Source: Alphaproteobacteria bacterium | GTDB lineage: Bacteria; Pseudomonadota; Alphaproteobacteria; RF32; CAG-239 | NCBI GenBank assembly: GCA_017937705.1 | Contig: JAGBDC010000016.1 | Coordinates: forward strand, 91,518-155,140 | Direction: 5' to 3' | DNA length: 63,623 nucleotides | Shown here: positions 32,571 to 41,569 of the stretch, piece after piece | Layout: the number at the start of each line of letters is the position of its first letter | Numbering within the stretch: the stretch's first letter is position 1 | Position numbers and translations under genes: made by a program | The notes under the pieces: model-generated | What the model was told of the DNA's origin: nothing | What the model saw: only the letters and a program-made list of their open reading frames with translations | Database searches by the model: none

Positions 32571-33290
32571 TTAAATATATTGGTTCAAATAACGACCGTT
32601 TTTCTTAAGCCAATTTTTTCCATATTCAAAGTCTTCAGCCAATTCATCAACACATTTCCAAAATTGTGCTGAATGATCCTGATGTTCTAAATGTGATACT
32701 TCGTGCGCAACCAAATAATCTATCACTTTTAGCGGTGCCAACATAATACGCCAACTATAATTGATATTATTTAAGGAAGAACAACTCCCCCAACGAGATT
32801 TCGTATCTTTAATTACCACCCTATTAATTTTACAGCCTAATTTCTCGGCTTTTTGCAAAGACAACTCATAGAGATATTTTTGGGCTTGTTCTTTTATAAA
32901 ATCTCGCACTCTGCGTGACAAAAATTCTTTATTTCCCGAAACCCAAAGAATATCATTTTCAACCATCACTCCACCGCAAATTTTATCGCAGTGTTTTATA
33001 ATCAGTTCTTGTCCGGCAACAAATATTTTTTCGTTTTCTTCAAACGTCTTCTGTTCGGGGATTTTTTGTAAATGTGTTTCTATCCATTGTTTTTGCGAGT
33101 TAACAAAATTTAATGCCTGACGTTTGGAACAAAGCTTAGGAACAGTTAAAACCGGAATCCTGTTTTTAGCATCTATGCGCAAACTCAATCGCCGTGCCTG
33201 TTTGGAAGCCACAACTTTCAAAGGAAAATCAACTTCCTTCTCGATATCAAATATCTTTCCAGTTAACAATGTAATTTTCATATTCATCAT
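32571..33290 (-). CDS. YgjP-like metal-dependent hydrolase (DUF45/SprT-like fold)
   Basis: A 239-aa protein with the zinc-protease helix LVAHEVSHLEHQDHS (HExxH) and the family signature DTKSRWGSCSSLNNINYSWRI before it. The family (YgjP/UPF0758-unrelated, COG1451) is thought to be a metallopeptidase whose substrates are unknown. The assumed start at 33290 (MMNMKITLL) overlaps the upstream UPF0260 gene by 44 bp; a downstream start is possible. Members often sit beside dnaB-region genes in alphaproteobacteria, as here. Confidence 0.87.
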   Translation of the reverse strand: MMNMKITLLTGKIFDIEKEVDFPLKVVASKQARRLSLRIDAKNRIPVLTVPKLCSKRQALNFVNSQKQWIETHLQKIPEQKTFEENEKIFVAGQELIIKHCDKICGGVMVENDILWVSGNKEFLSRRVRDFIKEQAQKYLYELSLQKAEKLGCKINRVVIKDTKSRWGSCSSLNNINYSWRIMLAPLKVIDYLVAHEVSHLEHQDHSAQFWKCVDELAEDFEYGKNWLKKNGRYLNQYI

Positions 33291-33753
33291 CTTTAACTTC
33301 GGTTTCCGAAATCAATAATCTTCCTCTTACTGATTGCATCGCCTTATGAACCGATTCCTTGTCTCCGCTTATTAACGGGTGCCACTGAGGTAAATCCTTC
33401 CCCTCTTCCAACAATCGGTACGCACAAGTTTTAGGCAGCCAACGAGGACGCTCTTTTAAAGCTGCAAAATTCACACTACGACAATCGGAAACTTTTTCAA
33501 AACGATTTTCATAGATTCGGCATAAACAACTTTTGCTATCTAAAAAGCGGCACTTAACACAAGTAAAATAAATTTTTCCGCCAGATTCTAACTTGTTAAG
33601 ACAACATTTTCCGCAACCGTCACACAAAAGCTCCCATTCTTGCTCATTCATCTGCTCAAGTTTCTTCTTTTTCCAAAACTCGGGCTCAACACTATTTATA
33701 TTTTGATGATAAGTGTTTTGAATAACTATAGTATATTGCTTTTTTTCACTCAT
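33247..33753 (-). CDS. UPF0260/YcgN-like Cys-cluster protein
   Basis: A 168-aa protein of the zinc/iron-chelating CxxCxxxCC family (UPF0260). The signature LCDGCGKCCLNKL lies near residue 40, then YFTCVKCRFLD and SCLCRIYENRF and VSDCRSV, so about nine cysteines are conserved; they could hold an iron-sulfur cluster or zinc. Role unknown. The gene is 2 bp downstream of dnaB on the same strand and overlaps the YgjP-like gene. Confidence 0.9.
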   Translation of the reverse strand: MSEKKQYTIVIQNTYHQNINSVEPEFWKKKKLEQMNEQEWELLCDGCGKCCLNKLESGGKIYFTCVKCRFLDSKSCLCRIYENRFEKVSDCRSVNFAALKERPRWLPKTCAYRLLEEGKDLPQWHPLISGDKESVHKAMQSVRGRLLISETEVKDDEYENYIVNWKDI

Positions 33754-33755
33754 GA

Positions 33756-35216
33756 CTAACCTATCTGTTCCGGCAATTGTTCATCACGAATAAAATTACC
33801 GAATTGAGCAAATTCACCATTCCATGATAGTTCAACTTTTCCGGTCGGTCCATGACGATGTTTTCCGACAATCACCTCTGCTTTATATTTTGTAGCCTTA
33901 TATCTTTGCTCCCATTTATCGTGCTTATCTTGTGAATAGTTTTTATCGGTTTCTTTCGGTTCTTCATTTTGAATATAGTAGTTTTCACGATATACAAACC
34001 AAACCATATCAGCATCTTGCTCAATAGATCCGGATTCACGCAAGTCAGACATAACCGGACGTTTATCATCACGTTGTTCAACTCCTCGATTTAGTTGTGA
34101 AAGAGCTATCACCGGAACATTGAGTTCTTTCGCCATAATTTTCAATCCACGAGAAATCTCCGATAACTCTTGCACACGATTCGCTTCACCTCGCTTAGAA
34201 TTTCCGCTAATAAGTTGTATATAGTCAATCACTATCAACCCAAGACCTTTTGTTCTTTTCAAACGGCGAGCACGATTGCGAATTGCATTAATTGTTAATC
34301 CGGGCGTATCATCAATATAAAGCGGCATTTTTTCTAATGTTCGAGCCACTTCGGAAAGACGCCCATATTCTCCGCTATCAATTTCTCCGTTTCGCATTCT
34401 TTTAGAAGAAATACCGGCAGTTGTTGACAAGATACGAGTTGCTAATTGGTCTGCAGACATTTCCAAAGAGAAAAAAGCCACACCGCGAGATTTTTCTTCA
34501 AAACTTTTATCTCTGCTCATCAACTCGGCAACATTATATGCAATATTCGTAGCTAAAGCTGTTTTACCCATTGCCGGACGACCGGCTAAAACGATTAAAT
34601 CGGAATTATTCAAACCACCGGTTCTTTTATCTAAGTCATCTAATCCGGTAGAAATTCCCGAAATATCCCCTTCTCTTTGATATGCTTTTTCAATGGTGTC
34701 TATCGAAGCAGATAAAGCCTCGGAAAAATTTATAAAACCTTTTCCGGCATCGCCTTTATCAGACAAATCGTATAGTCTTTTTTCCGCTTCTTCTATTTGT
34801 ATGACTGCACTCGATTCTAAATCTTCTTTCATTGCATTATTAACAATATCAAAACCGGCAGAAATAAGCTCACGACGCAAATATTGCTCATAAATATATT
34901 GAGCATAATATTCCGGATTCGTAAGAGGTGATGAACTCTCCGCTAACTTAACCAAATATTTGTAACCGCCGACATCTGCTAACGTTCCTTCTTGCTCAAA
35001 ATAGTTTTTGAGAGTGATAATATCGGCACCTCTTTCTCGCAAAATAAGTTTTGATATAACATCATAAATCTTTGCATGTATCGGATCAGAAAAATGATTG
35101 CTGCGCAAATATTCCGAAATCGATTCGTGAGCCTTATTATTGACTAATAAAACTCCTAACAAAGCCTGCTCTGCTTCTATATTTCTGGGTAATGATGTTA
35201 TATCCGGTTTTTCCAT
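33756..35216 (-). CDS. dnaB: Replicative DNA helicase DnaB
   Basis: A 486-aa hexameric 5'-3' helicase of the replication fork. N-terminal DnaG/loader-binding domain (about 10-110, starting LPRNIEAEQALLG), linker, and RecA-like C-terminal domain with Walker A LAGRPAMGKTALA (near 205), FFSLEMSADQLATR, Walker B GLIVIDYIQL and SQLNRGVEQR/GSIEQDADMV. The transcript continues into the UPF0260 and YgjP-like genes. Confidence 0.97.
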   Translation of the reverse strand: MEKPDITSLPRNIEAEQALLGVLLVNNKAHESISEYLRSNHFSDPIHAKIYDVISKLILRERGADIITLKNYFEQEGTLADVGGYKYLVKLAESSSPLTNPEYYAQYIYEQYLRRELISAGFDIVNNAMKEDLESSAVIQIEEAEKRLYDLSDKGDAGKGFINFSEALSASIDTIEKAYQREGDISGISTGLDDLDKRTGGLNNSDLIVLAGRPAMGKTALATNIAYNVAELMSRDKSFEEKSRGVAFFSLEMSADQLATRILSTTAGISSKRMRNGEIDSGEYGRLSEVARTLEKMPLYIDDTPGLTINAIRNRARRLKRTKGLGLIVIDYIQLISGNSKRGEANRVQELSEISRGLKIMAKELNVPVIALSQLNRGVEQRDDKRPVMSDLRESGSIEQDADMVWFVYRENYYIQNEEPKETDKNYSQDKHDKWEQRYKATKYKAEVIVGKHRHGPTGKVELSWNGEFAQFGNFIRDEQLPEQIG

Positions 35217-35389
35217 ATTTCAAAGACCTCTTAAAAAAATTTTTATTGTCTTTCTTCTAACAAATAAAAAAAATAATTCAAAAATATTAATGATGCGGTT
35301 GTGTATTATGTGTATAAAAAATTATCCTTGTTTATAAACATAAAATATTCTAAACTCAGCTAAGGTTAATCATAGCAAAAGAGATAAAG

Positions 35390-35827
35390 ATGAGCGAAGA
35401 AAAAAAAGGAAATTGGTTTATTAAGATATTGAAAAAATGTTTATTTTCACCGGTAAATACTTTTTTCTTTTTAGCACTTCTTTATTTTGGTCTGCAAGCC
35501 TATGTTTTTTCTCCGTCAATCGGAAATAAAATTTCGATGTTTGCCGTTATCGCTTTATGGATTTTTTGGTTTATTGCCAAATATCTTATTATCCTCATTT
35601 TTGTTTTAGCCATAGCCGGAGGCGGAGCATACATGTATTATGAATATACCCAAAAAGATGTTCGCAAATGTGAAGATTCCGGCGGATATTGGAATAAAAA
35701 CACCAAATCATGTGAGAAAAAACTGACATTATGGGAAAAAATCAGCAAATTATTTGAGGTTGACACAAAATCTCCCCCTAAAGAAATCAAGGCCGAAAAA
35801 ACAACTTCTAAAGAAACTAAAGAATAG
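35390..35827 (+). CDS. Membrane protein with two TM helices and a Cys-pair motif, 145 aa
   Basis: Not recognised. Two or three hydrophobic helices (about 19-40, 46-70, 62-82) are followed by a soluble part with KCEDSGGYWNKNTKSCEK, in which two cysteines could form a disulfide if periplasmic, and a Lys/Glu/Ser/Thr-rich tail (from about 120). The next gene (11-residue-repeat protein) starts 17 bp later on the same strand, so the two probably form an operon divergent from dnaB. Envelope role inferred only from location. Confidence 0.75.
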   Translation: MSEEKKGNWFIKILKKCLFSPVNTFFFLALLYFGLQAYVFSPSIGNKISMFAVIALWIFWFIAKYLIILIFVLAIAGGGAYMYYEYTQKDVRKCEDSGGYWNKNTKSCEKKLTLWEKISKLFEVDTKSPPKEIKAEKTTSKETKE

Positions 35828-35843
35828 TGACGAGGAATAAGCC

Positions 35844-36152
35844 ATGAAAAAAATTATGTTTGCCTTATGTTTTATCCTATGCTCAAACAATGCTTTCGGA
35901 CAAGTGAACGCAAGTTGCACATATAACGGAATCCCACTTTACGGCAAAGTAAAAGTTGTTGAAAACTTTGAGGACTTCAAGGTCAAAGTAGTTAATAATT
36001 TTGAAGACTTAAAAGTAAAATCCGTAAATCATTTTCCGAACAGTTGCGGTCAATGGCAGTTTGTAAACAATTTTGAAGATTTCAAAGTCAAATTTGTTAA
36101 CAATTTTGAGGATTTCAGCATCAAATTTGTTAATAACTTTGAAGGACTATAA
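35844..36152 (+). CDS. Exported protein made of 11-residue FEDF repeats
   Basis: 102 aa: signal peptide (1-19, ending NNAFG), a short Cys-containing start, then six imperfect 11-residue repeats of the form KVKxVNNFEDF in two blocks of three, split by SCGQW. The alternating hydrophobic pattern with one Asn/Phe/Glu/Asp turn per repeat suggests a small beta-solenoid. Similar short repeat proteins (KVKxVxxFxD) occur in other bacteria and may correspond to a DUF family, but I cannot confirm which. RBS GAGGAATAAG precedes the ATG; probably co-transcribed with the 35390 gene. Confidence 0.75.
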   Translation: MKKIMFALCFILCSNNAFGQVNASCTYNGIPLYGKVKVVENFEDFKVKVVNNFEDLKVKSVNHFPNSCGQWQFVNNFEDFKVKFVNNFEDFSIKFVNNFEGL

Positions 36153-36179
36153 CTATTGTTGTTTTTTAGTTATTTTTTT
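36149..36179 (+). terminator. Weak terminator after the repeat protein
   Basis: ATAACTA and TAGTTAT form a 7-bp stem with an 11-nt loop, then seven T. It overlaps the stop codon of the repeat protein and the end of the convergent gene. Confidence 0.55.
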
Positions 36180-36916
36180 CTTCTGTGAGTAATTTGCGGG
36201 GTTGACGAGCGATTCGAAGAACCTATTTGTAAAGTATCTTCTTGGCTCAGCAACGAATTTATAATATCCATCGGATTACGTCCTTCGAGAAGTTGTTGTT
36301 TTGCAACCTCGGAAGCAACAGATTGCATAACCGCATTTCTGAATGCATTTTGAGCCTCGATTCGTCCTTGTTCCGCAACTTTATTTTCTTTTTCGGTAAA
36401 TTTACGATGAAAACGGGCAAACTCATACAAAGGATCTCCTCCTCTTTGGTATGTATCAAGCCCTGCCAAACGAGTTTTTTCATCTACTAATGCCTTAATA
36501 CCGCCACATTCCGTGTCACGATAAAGTTTCCAGTCTTCAACAATATCCCAATTAATAGCGTTTACCGCCGTATCAGGATCAATATTTCCGAAGTCTATCT
36601 CTTTTATATTGTTCGGTAAGTGATAGGTGGTAATATTTTTTTCAAAAAATTCTTTATTTTCTTTTAGCTTGCGACGAGGATTAGTAAGGGCATAGCACAA
36701 ACAAAAAGCAACCAATGCCATTTTAAACTCTTCATTGCTCTTATAAATAACTTTCAACGGTTTCTTTGCAACTTCCGGGGTTTGTAAAGCTGCATTTACA
36801 CACCATTCATTCAAGTTTTGCAGAGCATCAAGTTGGTCATCATCAAGCATGACTTTACTGCTTATAGTACAACTTAAAGCCTGATTTATAAGGTTTTGTA
36901 TGTTTTCTTCATTCAT
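36170..36916 (-). CDS. Hypothetical protein, 248 aa
   Basis: Unrecognised soluble, mostly helical protein. The N-terminal half contains a hydrophobic stretch MALVAFCLCYALT that is likely buried helix rather than membrane. The C-terminal third has many Gln/Ala/Glu residues suggesting a coiled coil, then a Ser/Thr/basic tail ending THRRKK. The start overlaps the rppH stop by 8 bp, so it is co-transcribed at the end of the rppH operon. It could act with RNA metabolism by context only. Confidence 0.75.
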   Translation of the reverse strand: MNEENIQNLINQALSCTISSKVMLDDDQLDALQNLNEWCVNAALQTPEVAKKPLKVIYKSNEEFKMALVAFCLCYALTNPRRKLKENKEFFEKNITTYHLPNNIKEIDFGNIDPDTAVNAINWDIVEDWKLYRDTECGGIKALVDEKTRLAGLDTYQRGGDPLYEFARFHRKFTEKENKVAEQGRIEAQNAFRNAVMQSVASEVAKQQLLEGRNPMDIINSLLSQEDTLQIGSSNRSSTPQITHRRKK

Positions 36917-37376
36917 TCTTACCTACCTCTCCAAGATAAGGTCTAAATTGATCTACCATCTTTTGATAAACCTCTTTTTTGAAATTTACTATATTTTTAG
37001 GTGTCTCGTCAATATCAACCCACTTCCAATTTACAAATTCCGGAATTTTTGTTTGCAAATTAATCTCCGAATCATTACCTGTAAAACGATATAACACCCA
37101 ATTCATAGCTTGACCACGTTTATTAAGTCTTTTCGCTATATGAATAGGAAAATCATATATAATCGGCTCATCAATAGTAGCTATTTTTTCAACCGAAACA
37201 ACAGATGTTTCCTCTTTAAGCTCTCTTTTTGCAGCTTCTATAAACGTTTCTCCATCGTCTATACCGCCTTGTGGAAATTGCCATTGCCCAGGTGCATCTT
37301 TTCGTTCACACCAAAGCACTTTGTTTTCCTTATTACAAAGCACAATCCCCACACATTTACGATATATATTTTCCAT
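36909..37376 (-). CDS. rppH: RNA pyrophosphohydrolase RppH (Nudix)
   Basis: A 155-aa Nudix hydrolase that removes pyrophosphate from 5' triphosphate mRNA and so opens it to RNase E decay. It begins YRKCVGIVLCN as in RppH; WQFPQGGIDDGE leads into the Nudix box GGIDDGETFIEAAKRELKEE (about 40-59) with all catalytic Glu residues. It lies 1 bp after ctpA, the gene order usual in alphaproteobacteria. Confidence 0.95.
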   Translation of the reverse strand: MENIYRKCVGIVLCNKENKVLWCERKDAPGQWQFPQGGIDDGETFIEAAKRELKEETSVVSVEKIATIDEPIIYDFPIHIAKRLNKRGQAMNWVLYRFTGNDSEINLQTKIPEFVNWKWVDIDETPKNIVNFKKEVYQKMVDQFRPYLGEVGKNE

Positions 37377-37377
37377 C

Positions 37378-38673
37378 TTAATCCTTATTATTGCTGTATA
37401 TTATGAGAGCTTTTACGGTATCAACAGCACGCAAAAGTTGATAATCTTTTTTAAGGTCTTCATCTTCTTTTGCTTTTTCTTGTTTTTTCTTGCCATTATC
37501 AGCATTATCATTTTTTAAAGCATTTTTTAGTTCTGCTTCGCTGATTGTCAATCCGGCATCATATTCTTCAACCTTTGCCGGTTTTACAACAATATCCGGT
37601 TCAATTCCTTTAGCTTGGATAGAACGACCGGAAGGAGTATAATAGCGAGCGGTTGTTAAACGAATAGCACCATATTTTCCAAACGGAATAACACTTTGAA
37701 CCGAACCTTTACCGAAAGATTTTTCACCTAAAACAACAGCTCTTTTATGATCTTGCAAAGCACCGGCCAAAATTTCAGAAGCAGAAGCAGAACCGTCATT
37801 AATGATAACAACAATCGGCATACCTTTAGCAATATCGCCTTCGGTTGCACTATATTTTAATGTATCTTCTTCTTGGCGAGAACGAGTAGAAACAATCTCT
37901 CCCTTATCTAAAAACAAATCAGAAATAGCCACCGCTTGATCAAGCAACCCACCGGGATTATTACGAACATCAATAATCAAGCCCTTAATTCCGTTTTTGG
38001 TCTTTTTTTGCATTTTAGACAATTCATCTTTAATATTTTTATCGCCGTCTTCACTGAAAGAAGAAATTCTGATATATGCAATATCGTCAGCTTTTATATC
38101 ACTTTTAACTGATTGAATTTTAATTTCTTCTCGCTTCAAAGTAACATCAAAATTTTTCTCATTAGCTCTGCGAATAGTCAGTTTTATCTTTGTTCCGACT
38201 TTTCCGCGCATTTTCTCAACAGCTTCGTTAAGCGTCATTCCGATAACGGGGGTTCCGTCTAAAGATATAATATAATCCCCCGGTTTTAATCCGGCTCTGA
38301 ACGCCGGTGTATCATCTATCGGAGAAACAACTTTTACAACACCGTTTTCCATTGTTACTTCAATACCTAAACCACCGAATTTACCTTGAGTTTGTTCGTT
38401 CAAATATTTAAAACTTTTTGCATCTAAAAAGCTTGAATGCGGATCTAAAGATGACAACATACCATTAATAGCGGATTCTATTAATTTTTGATCGCTAACT
38501 TCTTCTACATAGGTCAACTTTGCTCTTTCCATTACTTCTCCGAACAAATTGAGCATTTCGTATGTATCAAAATTTTCTTCTTTTTCTTTAGTTTTATCTG
38601 CGGCAACAACACATCCGGCAGCCAATAAAGAAAAGTTAATTATAAAAGTAAAAATTGTCAGTTTTTTCCACAT
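37378..38673 (-). CDS. ctpA: C-terminal processing protease CtpA (S41)
   Basis: A periplasmic serine protease of 431 aa from the ATG at 38673 (MWKKLTIF), chosen because CAGGAA lies 8 nt upstream; an in-frame start at 38715 would overlap the envC-like gene. A signal sequence ends LLAAGC, so it may be a lipoprotein. A PDZ domain (about 90-170, with GLGIEV and LKPGDYIISLDG) precedes the peptidase domain with the Ser-Lys dyad in NDGSASASEILAGAL and KSFGKGSVQ. A Lys/Glu-rich insert lies near the C-terminus. Members cut endopeptidases and lipoproteins involved in cell-wall growth. Confidence 0.93.
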   Translation of the reverse strand: MWKKLTIFTFIINFSLLAAGCVVAADKTKEKEENFDTYEMLNLFGEVMERAKLTYVEEVSDQKLIESAINGMLSSLDPHSSFLDAKSFKYLNEQTQGKFGGLGIEVTMENGVVKVVSPIDDTPAFRAGLKPGDYIISLDGTPVIGMTLNEAVEKMRGKVGTKIKLTIRRANEKNFDVTLKREEIKIQSVKSDIKADDIAYIRISSFSEDGDKNIKDELSKMQKKTKNGIKGLIIDVRNNPGGLLDQAVAISDLFLDKGEIVSTRSRQEEDTLKYSATEGDIAKGMPIVVIINDGSASASEILAGALQDHKRAVVLGEKSFGKGSVQSVIPFGKYGAIRLTTARYYTPSGRSIQAKGIEPDIVVKPAKVEEYDAGLTISEAELKNALKNDNADNGKKKQEKAKEDEDLKKDYQLLRAVDTVKALIIYSNNKD

Positions 38674-38699
38674 ATCACTAATTCCTGTTTTTTTATTCG

Positions 38700-39950
38700 T
38701 TATTTTGCAATCCACGCTTCGGGATCGATAGGTTTATTATCTTTTCGCAACTCCATATACAAATTGCTGTTTTCATCATCGGGCATTTGTCCTACAGGCT
38801 CTCCCGCTAATAACATTTGACCGACTTCACACTCTATTTCGTTCATTCCGGCCAACAAAGACATATATCCCTCTCCATGTTCAATAATAATAAGTTTTCC
38901 GTATCCTCTGAACGGACCGGCAAAAATAACCGAACCGTCATACGGAGAAACTACCTGTGCCTGCGAACGAGTTTTTATTGATATTCCTTTGGAAGTTACG
39001 CCTTTTGATGTTTCTTGTCCATAAGCAATAACAATTCCACCCATTGCCGGCTTAGAAAGTTTTCCTTTTGCCTTGGCAAATGCTTTGCCTGTTTCTTTTA
39101 TAAACTCGGGTTGCGATTTTATCAAGTCATCTTTAGACGAAGAATAATCTCTTTCTTTTCTATATGCTTCCAGCTCTTCTCTTTCTCTACGAGCTTTTTC
39201 CCTGCGTTCAGCTTCTAAAGTTGCTCTTGCCTTTCTTTCTTTTTCTAATTTTTCAAGAAGTTCTTTAATATCTTTTGCCTGATCGGCAAGTTGTTTTATT
39301 TTGTTTTGTGTTTCTTTGGTTTGATTGCTGATTTTTTTCATCATAGTCGATTTTTTAGAGCGAAGATCTTTCATTTTTGCTCGCTCATTTTCCAGCTCTC
39401 TTTTACTTCGAGAAATTTTTACAATCTGTCTTTCTATCTTTTGTTTTTTATCATTTATCTTATTGAGTTCTTTTTTTATTATGGCAGCTTCGGTTGCCAA
39501 AAAAGGAACAGTTTCACGCAAAAGCATTGCACTGCGAACAATTTCAACCGGTGTCAATGGTTGCACAAACAAAGCCTCTGTGGGTTTTTGAGCTAAATTT
39601 TGCAGAGCATATAAATTTGTTATAAGCTTTTTATCCTCCGACAAAAATGCCTCCTCTGCCTCTTTTAAGTCTTTTTGAAGTTTGATAATTTCTTTTTCCA
39701 TTAAAGAAGTTTTTTCTTCAATATTTTGTATTTGTTTTGCTTTTTTTATCATGAGATTATTTATTTGCTTCATCTCACGACTTATTTTGTCTGCTTGTTG
39801 TTGAAGTTTTTTGTGTTTCGAACTTTCTTCTCTAACTTGCTGTTGTACATATTCTAAATCTTGTTTAGAGACTACCGCAGCACTAACATTGTTTGAAAAA
39901 AACAATGTTAATGTTGCGATAAATACGAAATATTTTTTTAGTCTCAACAA
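38700..39950 (-). CDS. envC: EnvC-like murein hydrolase activator
   Basis: A 416-aa exported protein: signal peptide (1-24, ending NVSA), a long coiled coil (about 28-270, very rich in Lys/Glu) and a C-terminal LytM/M23 domain (about 300-416). The zinc ligands of active M23 endopeptidases are not kept: KGISIKT stands where HxxxD is expected and LYMELRK where HxH is expected. This is typical of EnvC, which activates amidases at the septum rather than cutting the wall itself. It sits between gpmI and ctpA, a conserved alphaproteobacterial neighbourhood. Confidence 0.9.
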   Translation of the reverse strand: MLRLKKYFVFIATLTLFFSNNVSAAVVSKQDLEYVQQQVREESSKHKKLQQQADKISREMKQINNLMIKKAKQIQNIEEKTSLMEKEIIKLQKDLKEAEEAFLSEDKKLITNLYALQNLAQKPTEALFVQPLTPVEIVRSAMLLRETVPFLATEAAIIKKELNKINDKKQKIERQIVKISRSKRELENERAKMKDLRSKKSTMMKKISNQTKETQNKIKQLADQAKDIKELLEKLEKERKARATLEAERREKARREREELEAYRKERDYSSSKDDLIKSQPEFIKETGKAFAKAKGKLSKPAMGGIVIAYGQETSKGVTSKGISIKTRSQAQVVSPYDGSVIFAGPFRGYGKLIIIEHGEGYMSLLAGMNEIECEVGQMLLAGEPVGQMPDDENSNLYMELRKDNKPIDPEAWIAK

Positions 39951-39953
39951 TTT

Positions 39954-41489
39954 TTAGCCTTTTATCAATAAAGATTTTCCGGTCATCTCCGACGGTTGTT
40001 TAATATCGAGTAAATCTAGCAATGTCGGGGCAATGTCTGCCAAACGACCTTCTTCCAGACCTACAACATTTTTAGGAGCATTTATCAAAACAGCCTGAAC
40101 GTCTCCGACCGTATGAGCGGTATAAGGCTGTCCTGTTTTTTCATCGAGCATTTTTTCTGCATTTCCGTGATCTGCCGTTACTAAAATAACACCATCCACT
40201 TTTTTAATTGCATTAACCACACGTCCTAAACAATCATCTACCGCTGCAACTGCTTTCAAAGCTGCGTCCATAATTCCGGTATGGCCAACCATATCACCGT
40301 TAGCAAAATTGCAAATAATAACATCAAAGGATTGATTTTCGATTGCTTCAACCAACTTATCGGTAACTTCATAAACAGACATTTCCGGTTTTAGGTCATA
40401 GGTTGCTACTTTAGGACTTGGAATCAAAATTCGAGATTCGCCCTCAAATTCTTTTTCTTCACCGCCATTAAAGAAAAATGTTACATGTGCATATTTTTCG
40501 GTTTCGGCAATACGAAGTTGTGTCAATCCGTGTTCGGCAACAACTTCACCCAAAATATTAACTAATGCTTCCGGCGGAAACATCGTTTTCATAAAACGAT
40601 TATGGTCAACAGAATATTCTGTCATGCCGACAGCCATTGATAATTCAAAAATTTTCTTACGAGCAAATCCGTCAAAAGTTTTGTCGGCCAAAACATATAA
40701 AATTTCACGTGCTCTATCTGCACGGAAATTGGCCATCAAAACCGCATCACCATCTTCAAAACCGTTATAATCACCGATAACACAGGGCAAGACAAATTCA
40801 TCGGTAACTTTTTCCGCATACGAAGCTCTTATGGCTTCGTCAGAAGTTGCATAACGAACACCATCAGCTAAAACCATATTATTATATGCCTTTTCAACAC
40901 GATCCCAACGTTTATCTCTGTCCATCGCATAAAAACGGCCGGAAATTGTGGCAATTTTAACCAATTCCATATTTGCGATACTTTTTTCAAAGTCAGCCAA
41001 ATAATTAACGGCAGATTCAGGAGGAGTATCTCTGCCGTCTAAAAATGCATGCACCCAAGTTTTTACTCCATTTTTATTCAAAATATTTGCCAAAGCAACA
41101 ATATGAGCTTGTGATGAGTGAACTCCGCCCGGAGACATCAAACCCATTAAATGACAAGCTTTTCCGGATGTTTTCAAGTTTGAAATGAGTTCTTGCAAAA
41201 CGCTGTTTTGCTCAATACTGCCATCTTTTATGGCCATATCAATTTTAGGCAAATCTTGCATAACTACTCTACCGGCACCAAGATTTGTATGACCTACTTC
41301 CGAATTTCCCATTTGACCTTCAGGAAGACCTACGGCCAACCCCGATGTTTGAATAAGATTGTGCGGATATTGTTCAATGTACTCATGCCAATTAGGAGTA
41401 TTGCCTTGTTCTATGGCATTATCTTTTGTAATTTCTTTGCGATAGCCCCAGCCGTCCAAAATAAGCAGCATAACAGGTTTTTGTTTCAT
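39954..41489 (-). CDS. gpmI: 2,3-bisphosphoglycerate-independent phosphoglycerate mutase
   Basis: A 511-aa dimanganese enzyme that interconverts 3- and 2-phosphoglycerate in glycolysis. Motifs: LILDGWGYRK (metal Asp), QMGNSEVGHTNLGAG with the phosphorylated Ser (near 62), HAFLDGRDTPP, and the C-terminal TADHGNAEKM metal site. Normal length. First of a string gpmI-envC-ctpA-rppH with 1-30-bp gaps. Confidence 0.96.
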   Translation of the reverse strand: MKQKPVMLLILDGWGYRKEITKDNAIEQGNTPNWHEYIEQYPHNLIQTSGLAVGLPEGQMGNSEVGHTNLGAGRVVMQDLPKIDMAIKDGSIEQNSVLQELISNLKTSGKACHLMGLMSPGGVHSSQAHIVALANILNKNGVKTWVHAFLDGRDTPPESAVNYLADFEKSIANMELVKIATISGRFYAMDRDKRWDRVEKAYNNMVLADGVRYATSDEAIRASYAEKVTDEFVLPCVIGDYNGFEDGDAVLMANFRADRAREILYVLADKTFDGFARKKIFELSMAVGMTEYSVDHNRFMKTMFPPEALVNILGEVVAEHGLTQLRIAETEKYAHVTFFFNGGEEKEFEGESRILIPSPKVATYDLKPEMSVYEVTDKLVEAIENQSFDVIICNFANGDMVGHTGIMDAALKAVAAVDDCLGRVVNAIKKVDGVILVTADHGNAEKMLDEKTGQPYTAHTVGDVQAVLINAPKNVVGLEEGRLADIAPTLLDLLDIKQPSEMTGKSLLIKG

Positions 41490-41569
41490 TTCTTTTTCCT
41501 CATAAAATTACGATTCTTTTTTTGCTACAAGATTATATATAATTACTGTAAGAATAAAAGCATAATTTT

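Noticed and set aside
35330-35339. GTTTATAAAC near TTATCC upstream of dnaB as a replication origin
   Set aside because: One weak DnaA-box-like word and a short palindrome only; no box cluster and no dnaA or dnaN nearby.
35844-36152. CRISPR-like or tandem-repeat locus outside genes
   Set aside because: The 33-bp repetition is in frame and encodes 11-residue repeats behind a signal peptide.
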